Positions 1-7,659 of a DNA stretch of 64,000 bases are shown here, one piece after another. The position numbers and the translations under genes are program-made. The stretch comes from Jingweiarchaeum tengchongense (GTDB lineage: Archaea > Nanobdellota > Nanobdellia > Jingweiarchaeales > Jingweiarchaeaceae): positions 1 through 64,000 of the forward strand of contig JAVZDD010000005.1 of NCBI GenBank assembly GCA_038874075.1, in the 5' to 3' direction. The notes beneath the pieces are model-generated. The model saw only the letters and a list, made by a program, of their open reading frames with translations, was not told the DNA's origin and searched no databases. Every line of letters begins with the position of its first letter. The first letter of the stretch is position 1.

Positions 1-478
1 TAAACTTTTCTTCAAGATTCGAAACATCTAACATTTTCTTAAGCTCTTCTAAAGTTGGAACCAAATCTTTTCTTTTGGCAACTTGACTTTCGCTGTAATT
101 TTTTATGTTAATCATTCCAGCTTTTCCCAAAACTGCTGTAAAGAAACTTCTTACTGCACCATCCAAACAGTTAATGCTTTTAAGAGTATAGCCTTCCCTT
201 TCGAGATATTTTCTGAAATCAAGAATCAAATCTCTTATTCCTGTTCTTGAATTTGGATCAGAATTTCTGATTTCTTTATCTCTTTCCAATATCAATTGTT
301 TTGGCGTCTTCCTACAAAATTCACAGAAATATCTTAGTGCATGTAAGTATTGCTTTTGCGATTTATCACTAACAGTCTTTAACCAAGTTTGAACTTCCTT
401 AAACTGTAACAACCATTCTGCAGAGAAAATTTTATATTTTTCTTTATTCTTATTTTCTTTAGTGGGGTCTGATTTCAT
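1..478 (-). CDS. Tyrosine recombinase/integrase, N-terminal part (truncated by window edge)
   Basis: The reading frame begins at the ATG at 476-478 and stays open for 159 codons to the window edge. The visible part looks like the N-terminal SAM-like core-binding domain of tyrosine recombinases: a helical segment with the pattern WLKTVSDKSQKQYLHALRYF, later a second helix pair containing SINCLDGAVRSFFTAVLG, and then the linker VPTLEELKKML that normally leads into the catalytic domain. The catalytic R-H-R-Y residues lie outside the window, so activity cannot be judged. It is divergent from the restriction-modification genes that start at 663, which suggests an integrated element or a defence island. 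A chromosomal Xer-type recombinase is the alternative. Family call is good, role uncertain. Confidence 0.75.
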   Translation of the reverse strand, partial: MKSDPTKENKNKEKYKIFSAEWLLQFKEVQTWLKTVSDKSQKQYLHALRYFCEFCRKTPKQLILERDKEIRNSDPNSRTGIRDLILDFRKYLEREGYTLKSINCLDGAVRSFFTAVLGKAGMINIKNYSESQVAKRKDLVPTLEELKKMLDVSNLEEKF

Positions 479-494
479 CCGAAGTCACCTCACT

Positions 495-528
495 CAGAGG
501 GTATAGCTTTCCATGGCGAAACCCTCTG
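495..528. repeat. 8-bp inverted repeat upstream of the integrase gene
   Basis: CAGAGGGT at 495-502 is matched by ACCCTCTG at 521-528, with an 18-base spacer that contains the palindrome CCATGG. It lies 17 bases upstream of the integrase start codon, so it falls in its leader or promoter. It could be an operator, an RNA hairpin, or a recombinase arm site; the sequence does not decide. Confidence 0.5.
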
Positions 529-589
529 TTATATTTATCCACTTATTCACCTGTTAATATATAGATGGACTTACTTATAAATGTTTCTA

Positions 590-640
590 TGGTTGAATGT
601 ATATATTCCTGAATAGGTAAATTTATAAATAAATCAACCA
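590..640 (+). promoter_or_regulatory. Promoter of the R-M unit, flanked by an inverted repeat
   Basis: A TATA-like element ATTTATAAAT lies at 621-630, about 35 bases before the ATG at 663. It sits inside an inverted repeat, TGGTTGA at 590-596 and TCAACCA at 634-640. The start codon at 663 is preceded by a GGTGG ribosome binding site. The repeat is well placed to be bound by the winged-helix protein encoded directly downstream, which would be autoregulation of the unit; that is inference. Confidence 0.5.
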
Positions 641-662
641 ATACAATATACAAGGTGGTAAA

Positions 663-896
663 ATGGAAGATGAAATATCCAAAGCTATACTTAAAGTAAT
701 AACTGCTGCAGAAGAACCTTTAGAAACAAAAGAAGTTGAAGAAAGAGTCAATAAAATTGTAAAAGATACAACTAGAACTAAATTATTTTACAGGCTTAAC
801 AACCTAAGAGCAGAAGGGCTTATAAAAGGGAAATTTGTAGGTCCCGGTAAGGGTGTTTGGATTTGGTGGAAAAAAGGAATATTTGAAAACAGATAG
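663..896 (+). CDS. Small winged-helix DNA-binding protein (candidate R-M controller)
   Basis: A 77-residue protein whose whole length fits a winged helix-turn-helix: an N-terminal helix with ISKAILKVITAAEEPLETKE, a recognition-helix region around TRTKLFYRLNNLRAEGLIKG, and a basic, tryptophan-rich wing at the C terminus (GVWIWWKKG). It has a GGTGG ribosome binding site six bases upstream. Its stop codon abuts the methyltransferase gene, so it is the first gene of a three-gene operon. Position and size resemble the controller (C) proteins of restriction systems, although those are usually lambda-repressor-like rather than winged-helix, so the controller role is inferred from context only. Confidence 0.7.
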   Translation: MEDEISKAILKVITAAEEPLETKEVEERVNKIVKDTTRTKLFYRLNNLRAEGLIKGKFVGPGKGVWIWWKKGIFENR

Positions 897-904
897 TGGT
901 TAAA

Positions 905-2152
905 ATGCTATTCGCAAAGATAATAATTGGAGATAGTAAAAAAATGATAGAATTGCAAGATAACAGTATTGATTTAGTTGTTACTTCTCCACCTTATTGG
1001 TATATTAAAAATTATGAAGTCGAGGGCCAAATTGGGTATGGACAATCGTTACACGAATATCTCAAAAGTCTTTTTGTTGTATGGAAAGAATGTTTTAGAG
1101 TCTTGAAGCCTGGCACACGATTATGTATAAACATAGGGGATCAATTTTTAAGAAGTATAGTTTATGGGCGCTATAAGATAGCACCATTACATTCTGAATT
1201 CATTGTTCAATGTGAAAAAATTGGATTTGATTATATGGGCTCTATTATCTGGCAGAAAAAAACTACTATGAACACAACAGGTGGTGCTAATGTTATGGGT
1301 TCATATCCTTATCCACCAAGTGGACTTATAGAAATAGATTATGAATTTATTTTAATTTTCAAGAAGCCTGGTAAAAAAGTTGCACCATCAGAAGAAATTA
1401 AAGAGAAATCTAAATTAACAAAAGAAGAGTGGAAGGAATACTTTTCTGGACATTGGAATTTTCCTGGGGAAAGACAAATAGATCATGAGGCTATGTTTCC
1501 AGAAGAATTACCAAAAAGGTTAATTAAAATGTTTACTTTTGTTGGTGATGTAGTTTTAGATCCATTTTTAGGAAGTGGAACGACAATTAAAGCAGCACTA
1601 AATTTAGAAAGAAATTCAATTGGATATGAAATAAATGAAAAATTCTTACCCATAATTAAGAAGAAAATTGGTTTAACTCAAAATTTGATTAATTTCAATA
1701 AAAAAATAGAGATAATAAAAAGAGATAAAGCAATGAAAATAGAAGAGGTAATAGATTATGTTCCTAATATAAAAGATGCAAAACCTCAAATTAGTCCGGA
1801 ACTATTTAGGTTTAAACATGATAGATTATATACTGTCAAGAAAGTCTTGGATGAGAGCACACTTGAGTTAGATACAGGCTTGATAGTGAAATTATTAGGT
1901 ATAAAAATTATTAAAAGAAATGAGGCAAAAAACTATTTAGAAAAATTTGTAAAAGGAAGGCAAATATTTCTTAAATTTGATCCTTCTTACAAACCCGAAA
2001 AAAATATTGTGCCAGCGTATGTGTTTTTAAAAAATAAAATTTTCATTAATAAAGAAATGCTTAGACAAAATATTGCAAATGTACAAGAGGGACATTTTCT
2101 ATATAAAGATTATTTCCTGAAAATTAAAACATTAGGTGGAAGAAATGGCTAA
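905..2152 (+). CDS. DNA methyltransferase, TSPPY type, with C-terminal SNase-like OB domain
   Basis: Catalytic motif IV TSPPYW lies near residues 27-32, and the AdoMet motif DPFLGSGTT near 219-227, preceded by a motif X-like segment FPEELPKRLI. This order (IV before I) is that of beta-class DNA amino-methyltransferases (N4-cytosine or N6-adenine). From about residue 308 to 405 there is an extra domain with the layout of staphylococcal-nuclease OB folds (VKKVLDESTLELDTG, KLLGI, YVFLKNKIFIN), but the usual acidic and arginine catalytic residues are replaced, so it probably binds DNA rather than cuts it. ATG at 905 is preferred over the in-frame GTG at 896 because GTGG upstream serves as ribosome binding site. 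It overlaps the endonuclease gene by 8 bases. Confidence 0.88.
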   Translation: MLFAKIIIGDSKKMIELQDNSIDLVVTSPPYWYIKNYEVEGQIGYGQSLHEYLKSLFVVWKECFRVLKPGTRLCINIGDQFLRSIVYGRYKIAPLHSEFIVQCEKIGFDYMGSIIWQKKTTMNTTGGANVMGSYPYPPSGLIEIDYEFILIFKKPGKKVAPSEEIKEKSKLTKEEWKEYFSGHWNFPGERQIDHEAMFPEELPKRLIKMFTFVGDVVLDPFLGSGTTIKAALNLERNSIGYEINEKFLPIIKKKIGLTQNLINFNKKIEIIKRDKAMKIEEVIDYVPNIKDAKPQISPELFRFKHDRLYTVKKVLDESTLELDTGLIVKLLGIKIIKRNEAKNYLEKFVKGRQIFLKFDPSYKPEKNIVPAYVFLKNKIFINKEMLRQNIANVQEGHFLYKDYFLKIKTLGGRNG

Positions 2153-2810
2153 AGAATGGATATTGAATATAGCAAATGGTAGATGGGGACTTACTAAGCA
2201 AAATAGAGTTGGCCCAGTAGCTGCTTGGATAAGAGAATGCAGCCCAAAAGAAATTTCTGAATGGGAAAATTTCTACTTACAGAAATTAAGAGATTTTTTA
2301 AAGAATAAAGGAATTAATTTACAACCAACGGAATATTTAGAAAGTTTAGGAAAAACACTTTATACAAAAATAACTGAGGTTCTAAGGTCTGAGATGGATG
2401 AAGTAACAGAGGAAGAATGTATAGAATATATAAAAAATCTCGTTATTAATAGAACATTTGAAGGATATATCACCGAGAAAGAAACAATTTATGGACAGCT
2501 ACAAGAGATTTTGAATGTAAAAATAGAGCCTGCACCAGATGAATGGGACAGACTTTATAATGTGGATTTTTTTATAAAAATAAAGGACAAGTATATTGGT
2601 TTGCAAATAAAACCAGTTACTTTTGAACATGCTCCAGAATTTGCTACAAAATGGCGGGAAGCATATAAAATTTCTCATGAAAAATTTACAAAGAAATTTG
2701 GAGGAAAAGTATTCATAGTGCTATCTGTGAAAAAAGATAAGAAGAAAGTTATATTCAACATGGAAGTTATAAATGAAATAAAGCAAGAAATTAACAAACT
2801 AAGTTCATAA
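2145..2810 (+). CDS. Type II restriction endonuclease, MjaI-like
   Basis: A 221-residue protein. The N-terminal segment (NGRWGLTKQNRVGPVAAWIR, then EWENFYLQKLRDF) resembles, from memory, the MjaI restriction endonuclease family, whose prototype recognises CTAG. A PD-(D/E)xK-like arrangement is visible: Asp141 in YNVDFFIK, a beta strand, then Gln154-x-Lys156 in GLQIKP, i.e. a D...QxK variant. The start at 2145 is chosen because AGGTGG lies five bases upstream; an in-frame GTG at 2136 would lie inside that site. Translation is coupled to the methyltransferase by an 8-base overlap, as expected for a cognate R-M pair. The CTAG specificity is inference. Confidence 0.75.
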   Translation: MAKEWILNIANGRWGLTKQNRVGPVAAWIRECSPKEISEWENFYLQKLRDFLKNKGINLQPTEYLESLGKTLYTKITEVLRSEMDEVTEEECIEYIKNLVINRTFEGYITEKETIYGQLQEILNVKIEPAPDEWDRLYNVDFFIKIKDKYIGLQIKPVTFEHAPEFATKWREAYKISHEKFTKKFGGKVFIVLSVKKDKKKVIFNMEVINEIKQEINKLSS

Positions 2811-2902
2811 AGAGTAAAGAGCCAAAAATATTAAACATAACAAATATACCCTTTAACGTCACTTAAATATATTTAAATAATAAAACATCCTGAAATAATG
2901 CG

Positions 2903-3904
2903 ATGTTAAACATTGTTGTTGGCGGATTTTACGGCGATGAGGGTAAAGGTAAAATAGTTGGTTATCTAGCTGTGAAAGATAACTTTGATTTTGTTGTGAG
3001 GGCTGGTGGTGGACCTCAAGCCGGACACACTGTGATCGAGGGGAAAAAGGTAACACAGATTCCTTCTGGTTTTATTAATCCAAATTCAAGATTGTTGATT
3101 GCGAGAGGAACGATAATCAATCCGGAAGTGGTTTTGGATGAAATCGAGAAATACGGGGTGGGGGATAGAGTCGGTATTGATTATGGTTGCACGATAATAG
3201 AGCAAAAACACATTGAGCAAGAGAAAGAGCTTGTAAAGAGAATTGGATCCGTTGGAACGGGTACAGGTCCTGCAAGAGCTGATAGAGTACTTAGGAAAGC
3301 AAGGATTGCAAAAGAAATTTACTCACTTAAACCATATTTGACTGATGTTGCGGATGAAGTAAATGAAGCAATTAAGAAAGGCAAAAAAGTATTAATTGAA
3401 GGAGTTCAGGGTTATGCACTTTCCCTCTTAGATCATAAATTTTATCCATACGTTACTTCTCAAGATACAACTGCGAGCCAATTTGCTGCTGACGTTGGAA
3501 TAGGTCCAAAAACAATCGATGATGTACTTGTTGTTTACAAGGCTTATGCTTCCAGAGTTGGGATTGGACCAATGAATTTTGAATGGGACGAAGAAAAAAG
3601 GAAGAAATATGGAATTGAGGAAAGAGGGACAGTAAGTGGAAGATTGAGAAGACTTGGCGATTTTGACCTTGATTTAGCAAGAGAATCCTTGATTAGAAAT
3701 ACAGGCACGCAAGCTGCAATTACATGTATTGACCGATTATTCAATGGAAATAGCGGTATAAAAAAATTTGATGAATTGACTGAGGAAGCAAAGAAATTCG
3801 TAAATCGTATAGACTATTTCTTAAGAAAAAGTTCACCTTATTTCAAGGGGATAAAAATTATTTCAACCGGACCGAACTTAGAGGATACGATTGATCTAAG
3901 ATAG
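2903..3904 (+). CDS. purA: Adenylosuccinate synthetase
   Basis: Catalyses GTP-dependent condensation of IMP and aspartate to adenylosuccinate, the first step from IMP to AMP. The N terminus carries the hallmark GFYGDEGKGK phosphate loop (residues 8-17) with the catalytic Asp, followed by GGPQAGHTV with the catalytic His. The internal GTGTGPARADRVLR and EGVQGYALSLL segments also fit. At 333 residues it belongs to the shorter archaeal form (bacterial enzymes are about 430). A TATA-like box around 2873-2883 is about 26 bases before the ATG, consistent with a leaderless mRNA. It ends 12 bases before the convergent lipoprotein gene. Confidence 0.96.
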   Translation: MLNIVVGGFYGDEGKGKIVGYLAVKDNFDFVVRAGGGPQAGHTVIEGKKVTQIPSGFINPNSRLLIARGTIINPEVVLDEIEKYGVGDRVGIDYGCTIIEQKHIEQEKELVKRIGSVGTGTGPARADRVLRKARIAKEIYSLKPYLTDVADEVNEAIKKGKKVLIEGVQGYALSLLDHKFYPYVTSQDTTASQFAADVGIGPKTIDDVLVVYKAYASRVGIGPMNFEWDEEKRKKYGIEERGTVSGRLRRLGDFDLDLARESLIRNTGTQAAITCIDRLFNGNSGIKKFDELTEEAKKFVNRIDYFLRKSSPYFKGIKIISTGPNLEDTIDLR

Positions 3905-3916
3905 AATGCTTGGCTC

Positions 3917-4330
3917 TCAAATTATTCTTATGTTCACGCCGCATTTTCCTGTTTTACAACTTGCTGTCCCAGTTTTATTTATTTCAGTAGCGCGGAGTGT
4001 AAGTTCATATTCTTTACATTCCTGCATATTGCTCATAAAAAATTTTACATTGATCGTTTCACCATTCTTTATTGCATTAATATCTTGTGATTTGTAATCG
4101 ATTACTCCTATTTCTGGGTCTTTCAGCGTCGCAGTCCATTCTTGAGATGGTATCACATACAGACCGGTGTTCTTGATCGAAACAGTAACAGAGTTGTCAA
4201 TCTCGCTACAATTTATATTAATAATTTGAAAATTGTAGGACGGTCTAAAATATTCTGGGTTTATTTGTTCAAGACAACCGAGACTCATAAAAATCAGAAG
4301 TACAACCAATGGAAAGAGTTTTTCCTTCAT
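3917..4330 (-). CDS. Small exported lipoprotein, unknown function
   Basis: The N terminus is a lipoprotein signal: MKEKLF, a hydrophobic run, then the lipobox SLGC with the cysteine at residue 19. The rest (about 118 residues) looks like a single beta-sandwich domain with alternating strands (VTVSIKNTGLYVIP, YELTLRATEINKT) and several N-glycosylation sequons. A pair of cysteines near the end (CKTGKC) may form a disulfide. The ATG at 4330 is preferred over the GTG at 4342 because GTGG would act as ribosome binding site. The product is expected to be anchored outside the cell. No specific family is recognised. Confidence 0.7.
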   Translation of the reverse strand: MKEKLFPLVVLLIFMSLGCLEQINPEYFRPSYNFQIININCSEIDNSVTVSIKNTGLYVIPSQEWTATLKDPEIGVIDYKSQDINAIKNGETINVKFFMSNMQECKEYELTLRATEINKTGTASCKTGKCGVNIRII

Positions 4331-4331
4331 A

Positions 4332-4469
4332 TTAAGTACCACTTAAATTAGACTTAAACATAAATAATGTGCGATTAAAAAAATCCACGTAGTATTTAAG
4401 TAAAAAGTAGATAATGAGCGCTATCATAATATTGATAATCAAAATGTATCCCCACTTTGGTATCTTCAT
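4332..4469 (-). CDS. Putative small membrane protein upstream of the lipoprotein gene
   Basis: A 45-residue reading frame with one strongly hydrophobic segment (GYILIINIMIALIIYFLLKY) flanked by basic residues, a plausible single-pass membrane protein. Its stop codon TAA lies one base before the lipoprotein ATG, so the two would be cotranscribed. An upstream GTG at 4514 would extend it by 15 residues. No ribosome binding site is visible and no homologue is recognised, so it may not be a gene. Confidence 0.35.
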   Translation of the reverse strand: MKIPKWGYILIINIMIALIIYFLLKYYVDFFNRTLFMFKSNLSGT

Positions 4470-4552
4470 ATTTATTACAAAAAAATTGGAACTTATATTC
4501 TTTAAATGCGTCACATTAGATAATTTTTTATAATAATACTAAATATGAATTG

Positions 4553-4972
4553 ATGATGAAGAATAAAGAAAAATTTGAACCAAGAAAGATGGTAGATGCT
4601 ATAATACCCTACAGAAATGGAATTGTTTTGATAGAGAGGGCAGTTGAACCATTTAAAGGAAAATTGGCATTGCCTGGTGGTCACATCGAGAAAGGTGAAA
4701 GTGCTGAGGAAGCAGTAAAGAGAGAAGTGAAGGAAGAAACGGGTTTGGAGGTTAAAATAAAAAGATTAGTCGGAATTTATTCTGGTCCGCACAGGGATCC
4801 AAGATATCCAACGATTTCTTCTTGTTATATCTGTGATATCATTGGTGGAAATTTGAAGGCATCGAGCGATGCAAAAAAGGTTGTTATTTTAAACAGAGTA
4901 AATGCGCATGATCTTGCATTTGACCATTCAAAAATGATTAAAGATGCTAATTTGATCGAAGTGATAGAATGA
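4553..4972 (+). CDS. Nudix hydrolase
   Basis: The Nudix box GX5EX7REUXEEXGU is complete: it starts at the GG of LPGGHIEKGESAEEAVKREV and ends in KEETGLEV. The fold begins with VDAIIPYRNGIVLIERAVEP and the segment HRDPRYPT follows the box, which in some relatives marks ADP-ribose or 8-oxo-nucleotide hydrolases. The substrate is a nucleoside diphosphate linked to another group; which one cannot be told. Two adjacent ATG codons (4553, 4556) are possible starts. An AT-rich TATA-like element at 4526-4537 is consistent with a leaderless transcript. Its end overlaps the next gene by four bases (ATGA). Confidence 0.9.
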   Translation: MMKNKEKFEPRKMVDAIIPYRNGIVLIERAVEPFKGKLALPGGHIEKGESAEEAVKREVKEETGLEVKIKRLVGIYSGPHRDPRYPTISSCYICDIIGGNLKASSDAKKVVILNRVNAHDLAFDHSKMIKDANLIEVIE

Positions 4973-5472
4973 ACAGAATTGAAAAGTTCATTTCAAAAAA
5001 ATTTCCTAAAGATAAAATCTTGGGTTCTAATAAAGTAGTGATAGTCGATGCAGATGGCAGATGGAAAATAGGGAATATTCCAACATTCATCGGAATTGCA
5101 GTTAGAGGAAGGAAAGGTATTCTTTATTCAACAGATAAACACTTTTTCTTTACCGTTAGTTCAACAATAATGAGGATTTTCCTAATTTTTGTGATAGTAA
5201 TGGGTATGTCACCTGGCATTTATATCTTCGCAATTTATCCAAACGAAACAGTTCTTTCAATGATACTTTTTATTCTCATATTTGGGATGATGATGTTTTT
5301 CATCATCGATTTGGTAAGTGTCAGAACAATAATATTTGATAAAAAAGAGAAGTGGGAGATTAACAGAAGGAAAAGAATAATTGATTTAAAAGGTAACTTT
5401 TTAAGTGGTGTAAGTGGTTTCAATGCAAAAGGTAGATTATCTTTTAAAATCTTAGAGAGGATAGGGGAGTGA
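4969..5472 (+). CDS. Membrane protein, unknown function
   Basis: A 167-residue protein with a soluble N-terminal part (about 1-60, beta-rich, with GRKGILYSTDKHFFF), two hydrophobic helices at about 66-90 and 95-115, and a basic cytoplasmic-looking C-terminal tail. The start overlaps the Nudix stop (ATGA), and the next gene follows six bases after its stop with its own GGGGAGTG site, so all three form one operon. I do not recognise a family. Confidence 0.7.
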   Translation: MNRIEKFISKKFPKDKILGSNKVVIVDADGRWKIGNIPTFIGIAVRGRKGILYSTDKHFFFTVSSTIMRIFLIFVIVMGMSPGIYIFAIYPNETVLSMILFILIFGMMMFFIIDLVSVRTIIFDKKEKWEINRRKRIIDLKGNFLSGVSGFNAKGRLSFKILERIGE

Positions 5473-5478
5473 TGAACC

Positions 5479-6033
5479 ATGCGATTGATAGCGATCACAG
5501 GAATGCCTGCTGCTGGTAAAACAGAAGTAGTCAAAATACTTGAAGCGATGGGGTTCCCGGTGGTCGTGATGAGGGATGTAGTCGAGAGGGAAATGGAAGA
5601 GAAAGGGATCGAAGTGAATAATGAAAACTTAAGGAATTATGCAACTGAACTAAGAGAAAAATATGGATTCGATGTTGTTGCTAGGAGATGTAAACCATTT
5701 ATAGACGAGAAACTAAAAATGAGTGAAATCGTTGTCATCGATGGTGTCAGGGGTATAAAGGAAGTGGAATATTTTAAGGAAGTTTACGATGAAAATTTTG
5801 TTTTGATCGCAATACATGCCTCTCCTAAGACAAGGTTCGAGAGAATAAGAAAACGTGGATTAAAATGGGATATGGAAACATGGGAAGAATTCATTTGGAG
5901 GGATAAAAAGGAACTTAGTTGGGGACTGGGCGAAGCAATCGCATTGTCAGATTATATGATCGTGAACGAAGACACGCTTGAAGAACTAAGAGAAAAAGTG
6001 AATGCTGTAATCAATGAGATAATAAAGAGATAA
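5479..6033 (+). CDS. UPF0200 P-loop kinase-like protein
   Basis: The Walker A motif GMPAAGKTEV is at residues 7-16. The following features (FPVVVMRDVVEREM, then DVVARRCKPFI and the arginine-rich lid-like FERIRKRGLKWD) match the archaeal UPF0200 family of predicted nucleoside-monophosphate or dephospho-CoA kinase-like proteins. The true substrate of this family is not established as far as I know. A strong purine-rich ribosome binding site (GGGGAGTGATG) precedes the ATG. It ends convergently inside the 3' end of the archaemetzincin gene, a 23-base overlap. Confidence 0.85.
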   Translation: MRLIAITGMPAAGKTEVVKILEAMGFPVVVMRDVVEREMEEKGIEVNNENLRNYATELREKYGFDVVARRCKPFIDEKLKMSEIVVIDGVRGIKEVEYFKEVYDENFVLIAIHASPKTRFERIRKRGLKWDMETWEEFIWRDKKELSWGLGEAIALSDYMIVNEDTLEELREKVNAVINEIIKR

Positions 6034-6601
6034 TTTTATTTTTACACTCATCGCAAAATCTTGAATTGAATCTATCTCTCTCCGTGTCCATCAAGCAATC
6101 GATGTGATGTTCTAATCCAAATGTGTGGCCAAGCTCATGCGCACAATTATTTGAAACTTTTAATATCAATTCATCCAAACTCTCACCATCCCAAAGAGAA
6201 GCAACGGAACTCAAGCCAATTTTACTATTCGATGTTCCGTGAAATAGGTTCGTGTATTCACCTTGTGATGTTTTTTTCCAAAGCATCATCGGTGAGATAC
6301 CCAACACACGATAGAAATTTTCCTTTTCAGCTTCTTGTTTTATTCGCTTAAAAATCGACCCTACAATTGGTCCACTAAATTCTGGAAAGTAATCAACATA
6401 GAAATCTCTCCAACCTATCTCAATCGGCTTTTCCACAATTTTCACGGCATTGAAAGTACCTCTTGGAAAGTATTGAACTGTGAATTTGCTTACATAATAA
6501 AAAAATTTTGGTGTCATCACTTCCATTTTTCCATACGGAGGTTTAAATACGGACCTTTCATTGCTTATCTTATAAACACCAAGTGTTCTTTTCATTACCA
6601 T
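6011..6601 (-). CDS. amzA: Archaemetzincin metalloprotease
   Basis: A 196-residue predicted zinc peptidase. The metzincin core HELGHTFGLEH lies at 155-165, with His155, His159 and His165 as zinc ligands and Glu156 as catalytic base. It is followed by CLM (Cys169, Met171) and a late FCDEC pair (Cys183, Cys186), which together mark the archaemetzincin family with its second structural zinc. The spacing differs slightly from the usual family pattern: the cysteine expected right after the third ligand is replaced by histidine and the next interval is two residues shorter. There is no signal peptide, so it should act in the cytoplasm. The in-frame ATG at 6595 is an alternative start. Confidence 0.92.
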   Translation of the reverse strand: MVMKRTLGVYKISNERSVFKPPYGKMEVMTPKFFYYVSKFTVQYFPRGTFNAVKIVEKPIEIGWRDFYVDYFPEFSGPIVGSIFKRIKQEAEKENFYRVLGISPMMLWKKTSQGEYTNLFHGTSNSKIGLSSVASLWDGESLDELILKVSNNCAHELGHTFGLEHHIDCLMDTERDRFNSRFCDECKNKIISLLSH

Positions 6602-6661
6602 TTATTGGTAGTAATAATAACTAATAAAGTTTGCGTTACATAGTTTTTAGATGTGATGACA

Positions 6662-7258
6662 ATGGGTAAACTAGTACTTGTACTCGGAGCGCAAGGTGTT
6701 GGAAAGAGTGTTGTAATACAGGAAGCAATTAAAAAGGTGAAGGAACAATACATAACAGTAAACTTTGGTGATGTTGTTTCAGAAATAATAAGAGAAAAAG
6801 GAATTGGAAATGATAGGGACAAATTCAGAAGAGAAGCCAAGCTCGATTTTTTTAAAGAAATTCAACTGGAAGCAGCAAGGAGAATTGCTGAGATGACGAA
6901 AGAAAAAAATGTAATTATCACTTCTCATGCAGTCATGTACAGAAAATCTGGATTCTTTCCAGGCTTTCCTTCTTACTTATTGGAAATATTAAAACCAGTA
7001 GCAATTGTAATCATATATTCTAAACCAGATGAAATAGAAGCGAGAAGGAGAAGGGACAGAGAAGCAGGCAAGGAATTGGATAGGACTAGGGATACCGTAC
7101 CAATGGAGATAATTAAACAAGAGCAGGAATATAGTATTTACATCACCTTTGCCTATGCGATGTTTACTGGGTGTTGTGTGAAAATCATTGAAAATCCTGA
7201 GGGAAGGCTAGAAAGTGCAGTAGATGAGCTCGTGGATGCGTTGGAAAATTTGGATTAA
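6662..7258 (+). CDS. adkA: Archaeal adenylate kinase
   Basis: Transfers phosphate between ATP and AMP. The Walker A motif GAQGVGKS is near residues 9-16, followed by VNFGDVVSEI and later ITSHAVMYRKSGFFPGFPSY, the pattern of the trimeric archaeal AdkA family rather than of bacterial Adk. The arginine-rich segment EARRRRDREAGKELDRTR is the expected lid. The length (198) fits. ATG at 6662 is chosen because GTGATG just upstream works as ribosome binding site; GTG at 6653 would include it. Its stop overlaps that of the convergent cupin gene by four bases. Confidence 0.95.
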   Translation: MGKLVLVLGAQGVGKSVVIQEAIKKVKEQYITVNFGDVVSEIIREKGIGNDRDKFRREAKLDFFKEIQLEAARRIAEMTKEKNVIITSHAVMYRKSGFFPGFPSYLLEILKPVAIVIIYSKPDEIEARRRRDREAGKELDRTRDTVPMEIIKQEQEYSIYITFAYAMFTGCCVKIIENPEGRLESAVDELVDALENLD

Positions 7259-7614
7259 TCTTTTAAAATATGATCGTCCGGGTTCCATGCTGGAGTACAT
7301 ATGACGAAAAATTCTAATGTCCCACGATCTTTCCTTATCTTGTGCAATGTATTTGGTAGAATTTCAATAAAACTTCCTTCCTTTACTTTGATTTTATCCA
7401 ATTTACCTTTATCTAACTCACCTAAAAAAATCGTCCCATTTCCCTTTGCGATGTAATACTCTTCTCTTGTTTTCTTGTGGTAATGCAATTTTGATTCGGT
7501 CGTAATTACCACGTATGCGATGCTTCTTTCCTTATCCTTTAGAATTTCATAGATTGTTTCACCGTTGTTATTTATTTCGCTGTGCTTTGTCAAATGTTTA
7601 ACTTGATAAGGCAT
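7255..7614 (-). CDS. Small cupin-domain protein
   Basis: A 119-residue single-domain cupin. Motif 1 is visible as KLHYHKKTREEYYIAKGNG, with the two His and a Glu that usually bind metal, and motif 2 as LPNTLHKIR, with the last His. The substrate is unknown; small cupins include sugar isomerases and metal or ligand sensors. The upstream region is shared with the divergent gene at 7660. Confidence 0.85.
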   Translation of the reverse strand: MPYQVKHLTKHSEINNNGETIYEILKDKERSIAYVVITTESKLHYHKKTREEYYIAKGNGTIFLGELDKGKLDKIKVKEGSFIEILPNTLHKIRKDRGTLEFFVICTPAWNPDDHILKD

Positions 7615-7659
7615 ATAAGCGCAAAAATTTTTTTAATTCTTAAATTTTTGGGTGATAGG

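Noticed and set aside
541..618. Imperfect inverted repeat TATTCA...ATATATA / TATATAT...TGAATA upstream of the R-M unit
   Set aside because: Arms match only partly and the sequence is AT-rich, so it may be chance; the cleaner repeat at 590-640 is reported instead.
3906..4351. Plus-strand frames opposite the lipoprotein gene
   Set aside because: The minus strand has a lipobox, a signal peptide and a ribosome binding site; the plus-strand frames have none.
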